A DNA stretch of 64,000 nt from Streptomyces olindensis. Lineage in GTDB: Bacteria > Actinomycetota > Actinomycetes > Streptomycetales > Streptomycetaceae. Below, one piece after another: positions 41,862 through 52,200 of this stretch. A model generated the notes under the pieces. It had not been told where the DNA came from. It made no database searches and was given only the letters and a program-made list of their open reading frames with translations. The position numbers and the translations under genes are program-made. The stretch lies in assembly GCA_000696115.1 (NCBI GenBank), contig JJOH01000097.1, forward strand, positions 124,001 to 188,000, in the 5' to 3' direction. The stretch's first letter is position 1. The number at the start of each line of letters is the position of its first letter.

Positions 41862-44800
41862 ATGTACGAGCTGTCCCGGGTCCGCCTCTACTCCATCGGG
41901 CCGGCCGGTGCGCGCTACGCCGACACCGTGCTCGACCTGCGGGGCGTGGGCGAGCCCGTGCCCGACCCCGCGCCCACGCAGGCGGAGTTCTTCGAGGAGG
42001 AGCCCGTCGGCCCACCGCGCCGGCCCGCGCCCGCCGGCGTGCTGTTCCTGGAGAACGGCGGCGGCAAGTCGGTGCTGCTCAAGCTGATCTTCTCGGTGAT
42101 GCTGCCGGGCCACCGCAACACGCTCGGCGGCGCCAGCTCCGGCGTGCTGCGCAAGTTCCTCCTCGCCGACGACTGCGGACACGTCGCGCTGGAGTGGCAG
42201 CACGTGCTGACCGGCGAGTGCGTCGTCGTCGGCAAGGTCAGCGAGTGGCGCGGACGACAGGTCTCCAACGACCCGCGGAAGTTCGCCGAGGCCTGGTACT
42301 CCTTCCGGCCCGGCCCCGGTCTCAGCCTCGACAACCTGCCCGTCGCCGAGTCCACCGCCGTACGTCCCCCGGTCGAGGGCCAGTCGGGGGCGCGCGGGCG
42401 GCGCCGCACCATGAAGGGCTTCCGGGACGCCCTCATGGAGGCGGGCAAGACCTACCCGCACCTGGAGGTGCACTGGGAGGAGATCCACGACCGCTGGATC
42501 GAGCACCTCGGCGACCTCGGCCTCGACCCGGAACTCTTCCGCTACCAGCGGGAGATGAACGCCGACGAGGGCGAGGCCGCCGGTCTCTTCGCCGTCAAGA
42601 AGGACGCCGACTTCACCGACCTGCTGCTGCGCGCCGTCACCGACACCCGCGACACCGACGGGCTCGCCGACCTGGTCAGCGGGTTCGGCAACAAGCTGGG
42701 CCGCAGAGCCGAGCTGATCGCCGAGCGCGATTTCACCGCCGGTTCCGTCGACCTGCTCGGGCGGATCGTCGAGGCCGCCGAGGCCCGCGCACGCGCGCGT
42801 GACATCCACGCCGGAGCCGAGCGCCGCACCCGGACGCTGGCCCGGAGGCTGTCCGCGCGCGGCGTGCAGGAGCGGGCCCGGGCCGCCGACCTGGCCCAGC
42901 GGGTCACCGCCGCCGCGTACGCCGTCACCCACGCCGAGGCGGCCCGCGAGCGCAGCGCGCTGATCTCCGCCGAACTCGCCTACCGGCACGCCTCGCTGGC
43001 TCTTGCCGCCGCCGAGAAGTCCGCCGCCGCGCAGAAGCGCGAACTCGCCGACGCCCGCACGCTGTACTCCGCGTGGCAGGCCGCCGAGGCCGTCCTGCGC
43101 CACCGCGCCGCCGCCGACCGCGTCGCCCGCGTGTCCGCCGCGATCCAGGAGGCCGAGCGGGACGCCGCCCCCGCGCTGGCCGCCCGCTCCAAGGCCGCCG
43201 TCGACCTCGTGCGGGCCCTGCACGCGGCCGCGGAGAAGGCCGAGCACCACGCCAACGAGGAGGAGGAGCGGTCCGCCGCCCTCCAGGAGGTCAGCGACGC
43301 GGCCTACCGGGACTCCACCGCCGCCGCCACGCAGGCACAGCGCGCCCGCAGCGAGGTCGGGCACCTCAAGCAGCGCCTCGCCGAGGTCGAGCAGGAGACG
43401 GCCGAGGCGGTCCGGGCCGGCTGGCTCGACGACAGCGCGCCGGACGCCGACCCGGCCCGCGCCGCCCTGGCCGCCAGCGACGCCGAGAAGACCGCCGTCG
43501 CGGCCTGGGACTCCGCCCGCGAGGCCTCCCGCCGGGCCACCGAGCACGCGCGCGAGGCCGCCGCCACCGAGACCCGCGCCGAACTGACCGCGGCCCGCGC
43601 GGCCGACGCGGCCACCGCCGCCGAGCGGTCCTACGAGGCCGAGCGCCGCACCGCCGAGGCCCTGGCGGGGGAGGAGCGCCTGGCCGAACTGCTCGGCCTG
43701 ACCCCCGAGACCCGCCCGGGCATCCCGCAGCCCCGCCACGGCACGGACGAGGGGCAGCCCACCCCGTCCGGCCCCGCCGAGCAGGGCCTCACCCCCGAGG
43801 AACTCGACCGCTTCGCCGACGACCTGCGCGAGTTGCTCGACGACGCCGTCTCCTCCGCCGAACGACAGCTGTTCGAGCTGCGTACGGCCGCCGCCGACGA
43901 CTCCCGGATCCTCGGCGCGCTCGGTGACGGCGGGCTGCTGCCGCCCGGCCCGGACGTGCTGGCCACGGTCGAGTTCCTCGGCGAGCACGGCATCCCCGCC
44001 CTGCCCGGCTGGCGCTACCTCGCCCAGGCCGTCGACCCGGCCGACCACGCGCGCGTGCTGGCCGCCCGGCCCGAACTCGTCGACGGCGTGATCATCACCG
44101 ACCCCGACTCCCACGCCCGAGCCCGCGAGGCGCTGGGCGACGCGGCGCTGCTGCCGCGTTCCGCCGTGGCGGTCGGCACCGCCGCCGCCCTGCTCGCCCC
44201 GACCCCCGCCCCGGACACCGACAGCGGTGACGTCTTCCTCGTGCCGCCGAACCCGGCCATGCACGACGAGCACGCCGCCGACGAGGAACGGCAGGCGCTG
44301 CGCGCCCGGGCGACCGAGCGGGACGAGGAGATCCGCACGCTCGCCGCCCGGCTCGGCAAGGACCGCGAGCTGGCCGCCCGGCTCGCCTCCTGGCGCACCG
44401 GCTGCCCGGCCGGCCGGCTGGCCGAACTGGCCCAGGCGGCGCAGGACACCCGCGCGTTCGCCGAGGAGTCGGAGGCCGAGTTGGCCGAGGCGCGCACCGT
44501 CCGGGCCGAGGCCGACGAGGCCGCCGCCGAGGCCGCACGCGTCCGGGACGAGCGGCAGGAGGCCGCCCAGAAGGCCCGCCGCTCCGCCGACGCCCTCGCC
44601 GGACTCGCCTTCCGGCTGCGTGAGCGGGCCGGCTGGCAGGTCAAGCTGCGGGAACTGGCCGACGAGGCCGCCGAGGCCGAGGCGAGCGCCCAGGCCTGCC
44701 TGGAACGGGCCCGGGCCGCCGACGAGGACCGCCGTGCCGCCCAGCGCGCCGCCGACGACGCCCGCCGCACCGCCCGCGCACTGCGCGCCGAGCGCTCCGA

Positions 44801-46499
44801 GATCGCCGGCGCCCCCGACGACGTGCCCGAGGACGACACCGACACCCCGAAGACGTCCCTGCCCGCACTGCGCGAGGCCTACCGGGCCGCCTCCCAGGTG
44901 TACGAGAAGGTCGGCGTGGGTGCCGACCTGCGCGCCGAACAGGCCCGCGCGGAGAGCGACGAGAGCGCGGCCCGCGCGGAGCTGGACCGGCTGAGCAACA
45001 AGGTCCGCACGCGCGCGGAGCAACTCCTCGAATCCCCCGACGGCTCCGACGGGCCGAGCCGCCAGGCCGCCGCCGCCCGGGCCGAGGAGCTGGTGCAGCT
45101 CCTGGAGACCCGCATGTCGACCGCGAGCGAGCAGCTCGGCCGGCTGCGCGGCGAGGCCGAACGGCACGCGCCCGAGGACGGCGAGGCCCACACCGACCTC
45201 CCCGAGGACCTCCAGCCGCGCGACGCCGAACACGCCCAGACCCTGCTGCGCACCGCCACGGCCGAACTCGCCTCCCACACCGAGGCACTCGACCAGGCCC
45301 GGGAGGCGCACGCCGAACTCCTCGACGCCCACCGCGCCGCCGAGGACGCGGCGAGCGGCTTCGACGAGATCGCCGCCATGCTCCGCGACCTGCTGCGCGA
45401 GCACACCACGGAGGAAGAGCAGGAGGAGACGGAGCCGTACCCCGGCAGCCCCGAGGAGGCCCGGCAGGCGGCCGCCGAGGCCCGCCGCTCCCTGCGCGGC
45501 TGCGCCGCCGACCTGTCCGCCGCCGAGGCCGCCGTCCGCGAGGCGAGCGACATCCTCGTCCGGCACGCCAACTCCACCCGCTACGAGCAGGTCCGCACCC
45601 CGGCCCGGCAGCAGATCCGCGAACTGCCCGCCTCCGCGCTGCCCGAACACGCCCAGAAGTGGGCGGACGCCTTCGCGCCGCGGCTGCGGGTCCTCACCGA
45701 CGAGCTGGAGCAGCTGGAGCGCAACCGCGACTCGATCGTGGACCGGCTGCGCGGCCTGGTCGAATCGGCCCTGGCCACCCTCCGCTCCGCCCAGCGGCTC
45801 TCCCGGCTGCCGGAGGGCCTCGGCGAGTGGTCGGGGCAGGAGTTCCTCCGCATCCGCTTCGAGGAGCCCGACCAGGCCACGCTCACCGAGCGGCTCGGCG
45901 AGGTCATCGACGAGGCGACCCGCGCCGCCGTCAAGAAGAACTCCGACCTGCGGCGGGACGGCATGTCCCTGCTGCTGCGAGGGGTGGCCGCGGCCCTCCA
46001 GCCCAAGGGAGTCGCCGTCGAGATCCTCAAGCCCGACGCGGTGCTGCGCGCCGAGCGCGTGCCCGTCGGGCAGATGGGCGACGTCTTCTCCGGCGGCCAG
46101 CTGCTGACCGCCGCCATCGCCCTGTACTGCACGATGGCCGCCCTGCGTTCGAACGACCGGGGCCGCGACAAGCACCGGCACGCGGGCACGCTGTTCCTCG
46201 ACAACCCCATCGGCCGCGCCAACGCCACGTACCTGCTGGAGCTCCAGCGGGCGGTGTCGGACGCCCTGGGCGTCCAGCTCCTGTACACCACGGGCCTGTT
46301 CGACACCACCGCGCTGGCCGAGTTCCCCCTGGTCATCCGCATGCGCAACGACGCCGACCTCAGGGCGGGCCTGAAGTACATCAGCGTCGAGGAGCACCTC
46401 CGCCCGGGCCTGCCGCAGCAGCCCCAGGCGGGGGAGGCGGTCCACAGCGAGATCACGGCGACCAGGATGTACAAGCGCCCGGCGGCCGCGACCTCCTAG
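41862..46499 (+). CDS. SMC-like coiled-coil ATPase (MukB/JetC-like), 1545 aa
   Basis: ATP-binding head halves lie at both ends. Walker A is LENGGGKSVLL with Lys69; the ABC signature FSGGQ is at 1409-1413; Walker B is TLFLDNPIG with Asp1447. Asn1448 replaces the usual catalytic glutamate. Between them are two very long Ala/Glu/Arg-rich coiled-coil tracts (about 290-660 and 800-1370) around a globular segment (about 690-800, containing HGIPALPGWRYLAQAVD) in the hinge position. This is the plan of SMC, MukB and JetC proteins. It completes a kleisin / winged-helix / SMC set, but no JetD or MksG nuclease gene is nearby. Functions could be chromosome organisation or plasmid restriction. ATG at 41862 follows ACGAGAG. 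Confidence 0.82.
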   Translation: MYELSRVRLYSIGPAGARYADTVLDLRGVGEPVPDPAPTQAEFFEEEPVGPPRRPAPAGVLFLENGGGKSVLLKLIFSVMLPGHRNTLGGASSGVLRKFLLADDCGHVALEWQHVLTGECVVVGKVSEWRGRQVSNDPRKFAEAWYSFRPGPGLSLDNLPVAESTAVRPPVEGQSGARGRRRTMKGFRDALMEAGKTYPHLEVHWEEIHDRWIEHLGDLGLDPELFRYQREMNADEGEAAGLFAVKKDADFTDLLLRAVTDTRDTDGLADLVSGFGNKLGRRAELIAERDFTAGSVDLLGRIVEAAEARARARDIHAGAERRTRTLARRLSARGVQERARAADLAQRVTAAAYAVTHAEAARERSALISAELAYRHASLALAAAEKSAAAQKRELADARTLYSAWQAAEAVLRHRAAADRVARVSAAIQEAERDAAPALAARSKAAVDLVRALHAAAEKAEHHANEEEERSAALQEVSDAAYRDSTAAATQAQRARSEVGHLKQRLAEVEQETAEAVRAGWLDDSAPDADPARAALAASDAEKTAVAAWDSAREASRRATEHAREAAATETRAELTAARAADAATAAERSYEAERRTAEALAGEERLAELLGLTPETRPGIPQPRHGTDEGQPTPSGPAEQGLTPEELDRFADDLRELLDDAVSSAERQLFELRTAAADDSRILGALGDGGLLPPGPDVLATVEFLGEHGIPALPGWRYLAQAVDPADHARVLAARPELVDGVIITDPDSHARAREALGDAALLPRSAVAVGTAAALLAPTPAPDTDSGDVFLVPPNPAMHDEHAADEERQALRARATERDEEIRTLAARLGKDRELAARLASWRTGCPAGRLAELAQAAQDTRAFAEESEAELAEARTVRAEADEAAAEAARVRDERQEAAQKARRSADALAGLAFRLRERAGWQVKLRELADEAAEAEASAQACLERARAADEDRRAAQRAADDARRTARALRAERSEIAGAPDDVPEDDTDTPKTSLPALREAYRAASQVYEKVGVGADLRAEQARAESDESAARAELDRLSNKVRTRAEQLLESPDGSDGPSRQAAAARAEELVQLLETRMSTASEQLGRLRGEAERHAPEDGEAHTDLPEDLQPRDAEHAQTLLRTATAELASHTEALDQAREAHAELLDAHRAAEDAASGFDEIAAMLRDLLREHTTEEEQEETEPYPGSPEEARQAAAEARRSLRGCAADLSAAEAAVREASDILVRHANSTRYEQVRTPARQQIRELPASALPEHAQKWADAFAPRLRVLTDELEQLERNRDSIVDRLRGLVESALATLRSAQRLSRLPEGLGEWSGQEFLRIRFEEPDQATLTERLGEVIDEATRAAVKKNSDLRRDGMSLLLRGVAAALQPKGVAVEILKPDAVLRAERVPVGQMGDVFSGGQLLTAAIALYCTMAALRSNDRGRDKHRHAGTLFLDNPIGRANATYLLELQRAVSDALGVQLLYTTGLFDTTALAEFPLVIRMRNDADLRAGLKYISVEEHLRPGLPQQPQAGEAVHSEITATRMYKRPAAATS

Positions 46500-46545
46500 G
46501 TCGGGCGTCCTCCGACATGCGTACGCGCAGGTCCTCCTTCGGTCC

Positions 46546-48108
46546 TCAGTCGGTCGCCGGGGTGGCGACGGGGGCGGCGGCCGCGGCGTCCGAGCGGTGC
46601 TCGGCGAGCACCCCGGTCCGGTGCCGTTGGACGAACCAGTAGTAGGCGAAGCCGCCGCCCGCGATGACCGCGACGAACAGCACCGCGCCCCAGCGCAGGT
46701 ACCAGTGGTAGGGCTCCGTCGCGTTGTAGACGGCGGCCCGCGGCCAGATCAGGTTGAGCGTCATGGCCCCGCCCCACAGCACGGCCACGATGTTGACCGG
46801 CAGGCCCCAGCGGCCCAGCGAGAACCGGCCCCCGTCCGCGGGCTGCCACCTCCCCCGCAGCCGGGCGACCAGCAGCGGCACCGTGACGCCCAGGTAGGCG
46901 AGGTAGATCATGATGATGCCGATGCTGGTGACGACGGTGAAGATCTGGGGCTGGCGGATGTTGACCACCAGGATCGCCAGCGCGAAGATCCCGATGATCA
47001 CGGTCGGCAGGACCGGTGTCTGGAACCGCGGATGGCACTTGGCCAGCTTCGAGGACGCGGGCAGGTTGTTGTCGCGGGCCATCGCGAACGCCAGCCGGAC
47101 CGCAGCCGTGTGCACCGCCAGGGCGCACACCGTCACCGCGATCAGCACACACCACAGCATCGCCTTGCCGGCCGTCGGGCCGAGCACGTCGAGCACGATG
47201 TACTGCAGACCGTCCGTGGACAGCTTCTCGCCGTTCAGACTGGACACGCTCATCAACGCGAGCAACAGGATCAACCCGCCGAGGATGAAGGACGCGACGA
47301 TCGCCCGGATGATCGCGCGGGGCGCGTTCCGCGTCGGGTCCAGGGACTCCTCGCCGAGCGAGGCGGCGGTGTCGAAGCCGTACATGACGTACGCCGAGGC
47401 CAGCGACGCCACGAGAAAGGCGCCCAGATACCCGTTTCCGTACGCCGCGCCGGTGCCGTGCGTCTCCATGACGACCTGGGGACCGCGCGTGATGTGGACG
47501 GCGAACAGGACGATCAGTACCACAGTGGCGATCAACTCGATGAACACGCCCGCCGTGTTGATCCGTGCCATCAGCTTGACGCCGAAGGCGTTCACCAGGG
47601 TGGTGAACAGGATCAACACCGCGGCCAGGATGACCGCGTTGGTCGCCACGTCGTACGTACCGGTGCCGTCCCCCACGAACTGGAAGAACGACGAGATCTG
47701 CGGCAGCGTCAACTGGTAGGCCAGCGCCACGGCCGATATGGACACGATCGAGGCGATCAACATCATCCAGCCGGCGAGCCAGCCCAGATGCGGATTGCCT
47801 ATCTTCTTCGACCAGTTGTAGACGGATCCCGCCACGGGATAGCGGGCGGCGAGCTCCGCGAAGCAGAGGGCGACCATGAACTGGCCCACGAAGACCATCG
47901 GCCACGACCACCAGTAGGCGGGGCCGCCGCTGCCGTAGCCGAAGTAGAACAGCTGGAAGGTGCCGGTCAGGATCGAGATGTAGCTGATCCCGGCGGCGAA
48001 GGTGTGGAAGTTGCCGAGGGTTCTCTTGAGTTCGGGTTTGTAGCCGAACTCGGTGAGTTCTGCGTCGTCCTGGCCGTGTGGGTCTGTGGACTGCGAGGGA
48101 GCTGTCAT
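46546..48108 (-). CDS. APC-family amino acid permease
   Basis: A 520-residue transporter with about 12 membrane segments. FAAGISYISILTGTFQLFYFG is the helix-1 unwinding region, and ELAARYPVAGSVYNWSKKIG, FGFDTAASLGEESLDPTRNAPRAI and RLAFAMARDNNLPAS are marks of the GabP/yeast-type (ACT) subgroup that carry GABA, choline or amino acids. The substrate is open. ATG follows GAGGAACCGCCC. An inverted repeat 38-54 bases upstream may be its operator. The gene converges with the SMC gene with 46 bases between the stops. Confidence 0.88.
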   Translation of the reverse strand: MTAPSQSTDPHGQDDAELTEFGYKPELKRTLGNFHTFAAGISYISILTGTFQLFYFGYGSGGPAYWWSWPMVFVGQFMVALCFAELAARYPVAGSVYNWSKKIGNPHLGWLAGWMMLIASIVSISAVALAYQLTLPQISSFFQFVGDGTGTYDVATNAVILAAVLILFTTLVNAFGVKLMARINTAGVFIELIATVVLIVLFAVHITRGPQVVMETHGTGAAYGNGYLGAFLVASLASAYVMYGFDTAASLGEESLDPTRNAPRAIIRAIVASFILGGLILLLALMSVSSLNGEKLSTDGLQYIVLDVLGPTAGKAMLWCVLIAVTVCALAVHTAAVRLAFAMARDNNLPASSKLAKCHPRFQTPVLPTVIIGIFALAILVVNIRQPQIFTVVTSIGIIMIYLAYLGVTVPLLVARLRGRWQPADGGRFSLGRWGLPVNIVAVLWGGAMTLNLIWPRAAVYNATEPYHWYLRWGAVLFVAVIAGGGFAYYWFVQRHRTGVLAEHRSDAAAAAPVATPATD

Positions 48109-48145
48109 GGGCGGTTCCTCGATGCGTGTTCCGGCAGGCCGGTTT

Positions 48146-48162
48146 CGGTCGGTCGAACCAAC
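48146..48162 (-). promoter_or_regulatory. Inverted repeat upstream of the permease gene
   Basis: GGTCGGT-CGA-ACCAACC, seven-base arms with one mismatch, lies 38 bases before the ATG at 48108 and may bind a repressor. Regulator unknown. Confidence 0.4.
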
Positions 48163-48293
48163 CCTGAGGGGTGCGGCGGGTGTTGCGCCAGATGCGCTTC
48201 ACCTCGCGGTACTCCGCGTGACCCTCACAGGTCCCGGTTCGCGTCCGAAGCAGGACTGCCTGAAGCGTGCAGGTCGAGAAGTGGTCGCCGGCT

Positions 48294-48857
48294 TCACGAG
48301 TGGGACAACTGCCCGGCCCCACCCCGCCGGCGTATCCGCCCCTGTGCCCGGGCCGCCGCTCGGGCCTGACGCCGGGCCCGGCGGCGCTCACGGCGCAGCG
48401 CCCGTGCCGTGCTGCTCGGCATGGACACCACCCCGTTGCGCTGGTTCCAGACCTGACGCGTCACCCACACGTCGAGCGCACCCCAGGTGGCCACGATCGT
48501 GCTGACCACACTGCTGATCACCATGGGAAACGCCAGCCAGGACCCGGCCAGCGTGCACAGGAAGGCCACCATCGCCTGAATCAGCGTCACGGCGATGAGC
48601 AGGACCGCCCGCACAGCCGCCGTCCGCACCGGATCCGGCAACCGGCGCCGACGCGCCGGCTCCTCGACCCACAAGGGCCGGTAGTACTGCTGCTCGCGTA
48701 TGCCACGGCCCACCTCGGTAGCCGGGACGTCCGCCTCTCGGGTCCTTGTCTCTGCCTCTGCAGCCGGAATGTCATGATCGGTCACCCCTGGATCCCGATG
48801 CCCCGTCACCTGCACCCCACCAGCCCTGGGCGCCCCGCGCCGCTCCGCCGTGCCCAT
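48294..48857 (-). CDS. Hypothetical membrane protein (187 aa)
   Basis: A polar N-terminal part (about 1-80, including DHDIPAAEAETRTREADVP) precedes two adjacent hydrophobic segments (about 85-145: AVLLIAVTLIQAMVAFLCTLAGSW and VISSVVSTIVATWGAL). A strongly basic tail rich in Arg and Ala ends the protein (RRERRRARRQARAAARAQG). The tail could contact nucleic acid or lipid heads. ATG at 48857 has GGGGAG about 12 bases upstream; a TTG one codon before is an alternative and the frame opens to 49016. No family recognised. Confidence 0.6.
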   Translation of the reverse strand: MGTAERRGAPRAGGVQVTGHRDPGVTDHDIPAAEAETRTREADVPATEVGRGIREQQYYRPLWVEEPARRRRLPDPVRTAAVRAVLLIAVTLIQAMVAFLCTLAGSWLAFPMVISSVVSTIVATWGALDVWVTRQVWNQRNGVVSMPSSTARALRRERRRARRQARAAARAQGRIRRRGGAGQLSHS

Positions 48858-49278
48858 CAACGTGTCACTCCCCACCGCCGGCAGACCGCTCGCCCGCATC
48901 CGAAGACTCGTGCTCCCCAGTGGCTGCCCGGCTTGCGCTGTTTTACGCCGCCCGGGTTCGGGATGCGGCTCCTGTGGTCGATTCCGCCCCCATTTCCCGT
49001 AGTGAAGGACGAACAACCCGCCACGAAGATTCCCAGAAACCGAAAAATTTCAGCCAACCGCCCTGGCCGACCACGGGGATTGGCCCGTACGCTCACCACC
49101 GGATTCGGGGAGACAACTCCTGCAATGACCGGACAACTCCCCACGCCTCGTGGCTGGCGCGGAAGTTCAGCCTCCGGACCGGTCTTCGAGTTCCCTGTGC
49201 GTCGGTAGTAGGCTCGCGCCGTTTGTTGACGCACATGTGTACCCCCGGTAGGGCCGGGGGCCCGAGCTGGGGGAGGCC
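48858..49278. other. Intergenic region upstream of the conservon
   Basis: Divergent promoters are expected here. A 27-codon frame starting at 49125 (MTGQLPTPRGWR...) has a weak ribosome-binding site and no known relative. The segment 48990-49080 is AT-richer than its surroundings. The cvnA promoter and a small hairpin lie at the right end. Confidence 0.5.
49226..49254 (+). promoter_or_regulatory. Candidate promoter of the conservon operon
   Basis: TTGACG (49226-49231), 17 bases, TAGGGC (49249-49254). A seven-base-pair hairpin, CCCCCGG-TAGGG-CCGGGGG (49242-49260), overlaps the -10 box. The cvnA ATG at 49279 has GGGGGAGG just upstream. Confidence 0.55.
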
Positions 49279-52200
49279 ATGCGCTTTCGCGGGAAGTCCA
49301 TCCGCCGGAAGATCGTGGCGCTGCTTCTCGTGCCGCTGGTGTCCCTGACCGCGATCTGGGCCTTCGCCACCGTGCTCACGGGACGCGAGGCGGGCGACCT
49401 GTTCAACGTGTCGTCCGTGGTGGAGAAGATCGCCTACCCCGTCGAGGACACCGTCCGCGTCCTCCAGGAGGAACGCCGCCAGACTCTCGTCTACCTCGCC
49501 GACCCCCGTGCCTCCGACGGACTCGCCGCGCTCCGGCGCAGCCGGGCCGCCACCGACGAGGCCGTCGGCGGCATCCGCGAGAACGCCGAGAACCCGGACG
49601 TGCGCGACGCGATGGGCCAGGACACCGACGAGCGGCTCACCGCGGTCCTGGACGCCTTCGACGGCATCGAGTCGCTGCGCCGCAGTGTCGAGGACGGCAC
49701 CGTCGACCGCTCCCAGGCTCTCGACCTCTACAACCGCCTGGTCGACCCGTGCTACGCCCTGCTGGCCAACCTGCACGTGGTCGACAACGTCGAGCTGGAC
49801 AAGCAGTACCGCGCGCTGGTCAACCTCGCCCGCGCCCGTGAACTCCTCTCCCGCGAAGACGCCCTCCTCGGCTCGGCCCTGATCGTCGGCAGGATCTCCC
49901 ACGCCGAAGAGCGCGACATCTCCGACCTCGTGGCCCAGCGCACGCTGATGTACGACGTCAACCTGCAGCTGCTGCCCGTCGCGGAGCGCGACCGCTACGA
50001 GAGCTTCTGGAAGAACGCCTCCTCCGCACCCCTGCGCGTCGCCGAGGAAGCAGCCCTCGACTCGGGAGCCGGCACACCGCGCGGCGTCACCGCGAAGAGC
50101 TGGGACAGCGCGGCCGGAAACGTGCTCGACGAGCTCGGCACCCTCAACGACCAGGCCAACGACCGCTACCAGGACCGCGTCCACCCGGTGGCCATCGGCG
50201 TCATCGCCAAGGCGGTCATCGCCGGCGCACTCGGCCTGATCGCGCTCCTGCTCTCCCTCTTCCTGTCCGTACGCGTCGGCCGCACCCTCATCCGCGACCT
50301 GCGGCAGCTCCGACTGGAGGCCCACGAGGCGTCCGGAGTGCGGCTGCCCAGCGTGATGCGCCGCCTCTCCGCGGGCGAGCAGGTCGACGTCGAGACGGAG
50401 GTCCCGCGCCTGGAGTACGACAAGAACGAGATGGGCGAGGTCGGCCAGGCCCTCAACACCCTCCAGCGCGCCGCCGTCGAAGCCGCCGTCAAGCAGGCCG
50501 AACTGCGCGCCGGTGTCTCCGAGGTCTTCGTCAACCTCGCGCGTCGCAGCCAGGTCCTGCTCCACAAGCAGCTCACCCTGCTCGACGCCATGGAGCGCAG
50601 GACCGAGGACACCGAGGAACTCGCCGACCTGTTCCGACTCGACCACCTGACCACCCGCATGCGCCGGCACGCCGAGGGTCTCGTGATCCTCTCCGGCGCC
50701 GCTCCCTCCCGCCAGTGGCGCAAGCCCGTCCAGCTCATGGACGTCGTCCGCGCCGCCGTCGCCGAGGTGGAGGACTACGAGCGCATCGAGGTTCGCCGTC
50801 TTCCGCGTATCGCCGTCACCGGCCCGGCCGTGGCCGACCTCACCCACCTCGTGGCCGAACTCCTGGAGAACGCCACGGTCTTCTCCCCGCCGCACACCGC
50901 CGTACAGGTCCTGGGGGAGCGGGTCGCCAACGGCTTCACGCTCGAGATCCACGACCGCGGCCTCGGCATGGCCGCCGAAGCGCTCCTGGACGCCAACCTC
51001 CGGCTCGCCGAGACGCCGGAGTTCGAACTCTCCGACACCGACCGGCTCGGCCTGTTCGTGGTCAGCCGCCTCGCCCAGCGGCAGAACGTCCGGGTCTCCC
51101 TGCAGCCCTCCCCGTACGGCGGCACGACCGCCGTGGTCTTCATCCCCGACGCGCTGCTGACGGACGACGTCCCCGACACCAACGGCTTGGGTTTCCGGCT
51201 CGACCGGCCCCAACTGGCCAAGGAGAGCGAGCCGCAGGACAACCGCCGCGCCGCGCTGTCCCAGGCTCCCGCCCCGCGGCCCGGCCTGCCGGCCTCTCTC
51301 CTGGACGGACCGGTCGAGCTCGAGGCCCCCGTCGATCTGGACGCCATCGGCGACTTCCCCGGCGCCATCGAGGACGAGGACAGCGAACACGGCGGCCTCT
51401 TCCGCCCGCGCCACTCCCTCATCCGCGCCCAGGACGAGGCGGTCGACCGCCGCACCGACACCCACCAGCAGGCCGCCGACTCACGCGGCGCACGCGACCG
51501 CACGGACCCGGAGGACGAGCTGAGCGCTCCGGTCCCGCTGCCCCGCCGCCACACCCCCAAGCTGGTCAGCTCGCACGGGCGCCCCGTCACCGAGCAGCGC
51601 TCCCGGCGGGGAAAGACCGACGAGGAGACCGCGGGCACCGGCCGAGCGGAGTCGGGGGCCACGCCCTCGCTCCCGTCGCGCCGCCGCGGCGAGGACTCCC
51701 CGAGCGGTCGGGACACGGGCCGGACCGGACCGGAGCCCGCGCTTCCGGAGCGCCGCCGCACCGAGGGCTCGCCGTCCGGCAGCGCGTCGCAGCCGGACGC
51801 GCCGCCGCCCCTGCCGGCCCGCCGTCGGGGGACGGACTCCGCTCGCCGGGGCATCGGCGCGGTCGGCCGGAGCGAGGAACGCACCGCATCCCCTGCCGCG
51901 TCCGGCAGCGGTTCCGGCGACCGGTCGGAGCCGTCCTCCCTTCCCCGGCGTACCCGCCGCGCGGAGATCGCCTCGAGCGGCCCGGACGCACCCGACCGCC
52001 TCTCCGGCATCTCGGCGGCCATGCCCGGCGGGCCCGTGCGCCATGGGACCGGCTCCGGAGCGGCGCCCCAGGAGACCGGCTCGGCAGGACGGGGGGACGC
52101 CCCCCGCTCCACACCCCAGACGCCTCGCTCCGGCACCGCGCCGCTGCCCCGGCGCGTCCGGCAGGCCAACCTGGCCCCGCAGCTGAAACGGGGCCCCGAG

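Noticed and set aside
41847..46445. 1532-codon open frame on the strand opposite the SMC-like gene
   Set aside because: It is a shadow of high GC3 coding sequence. Its translation is Gly/Leu/Gln-rich and featureless, whereas the plus-strand frame has ATPase motifs and coiled coils.
49125..49208. 27-codon frame MTGQLPTPRGWR... upstream of the conservon
   Set aside because: Ribosome-binding site is 12 bases away, no known relative, and it ends 17 bases before the -35 box of cvnA. Not supportable as a gene.
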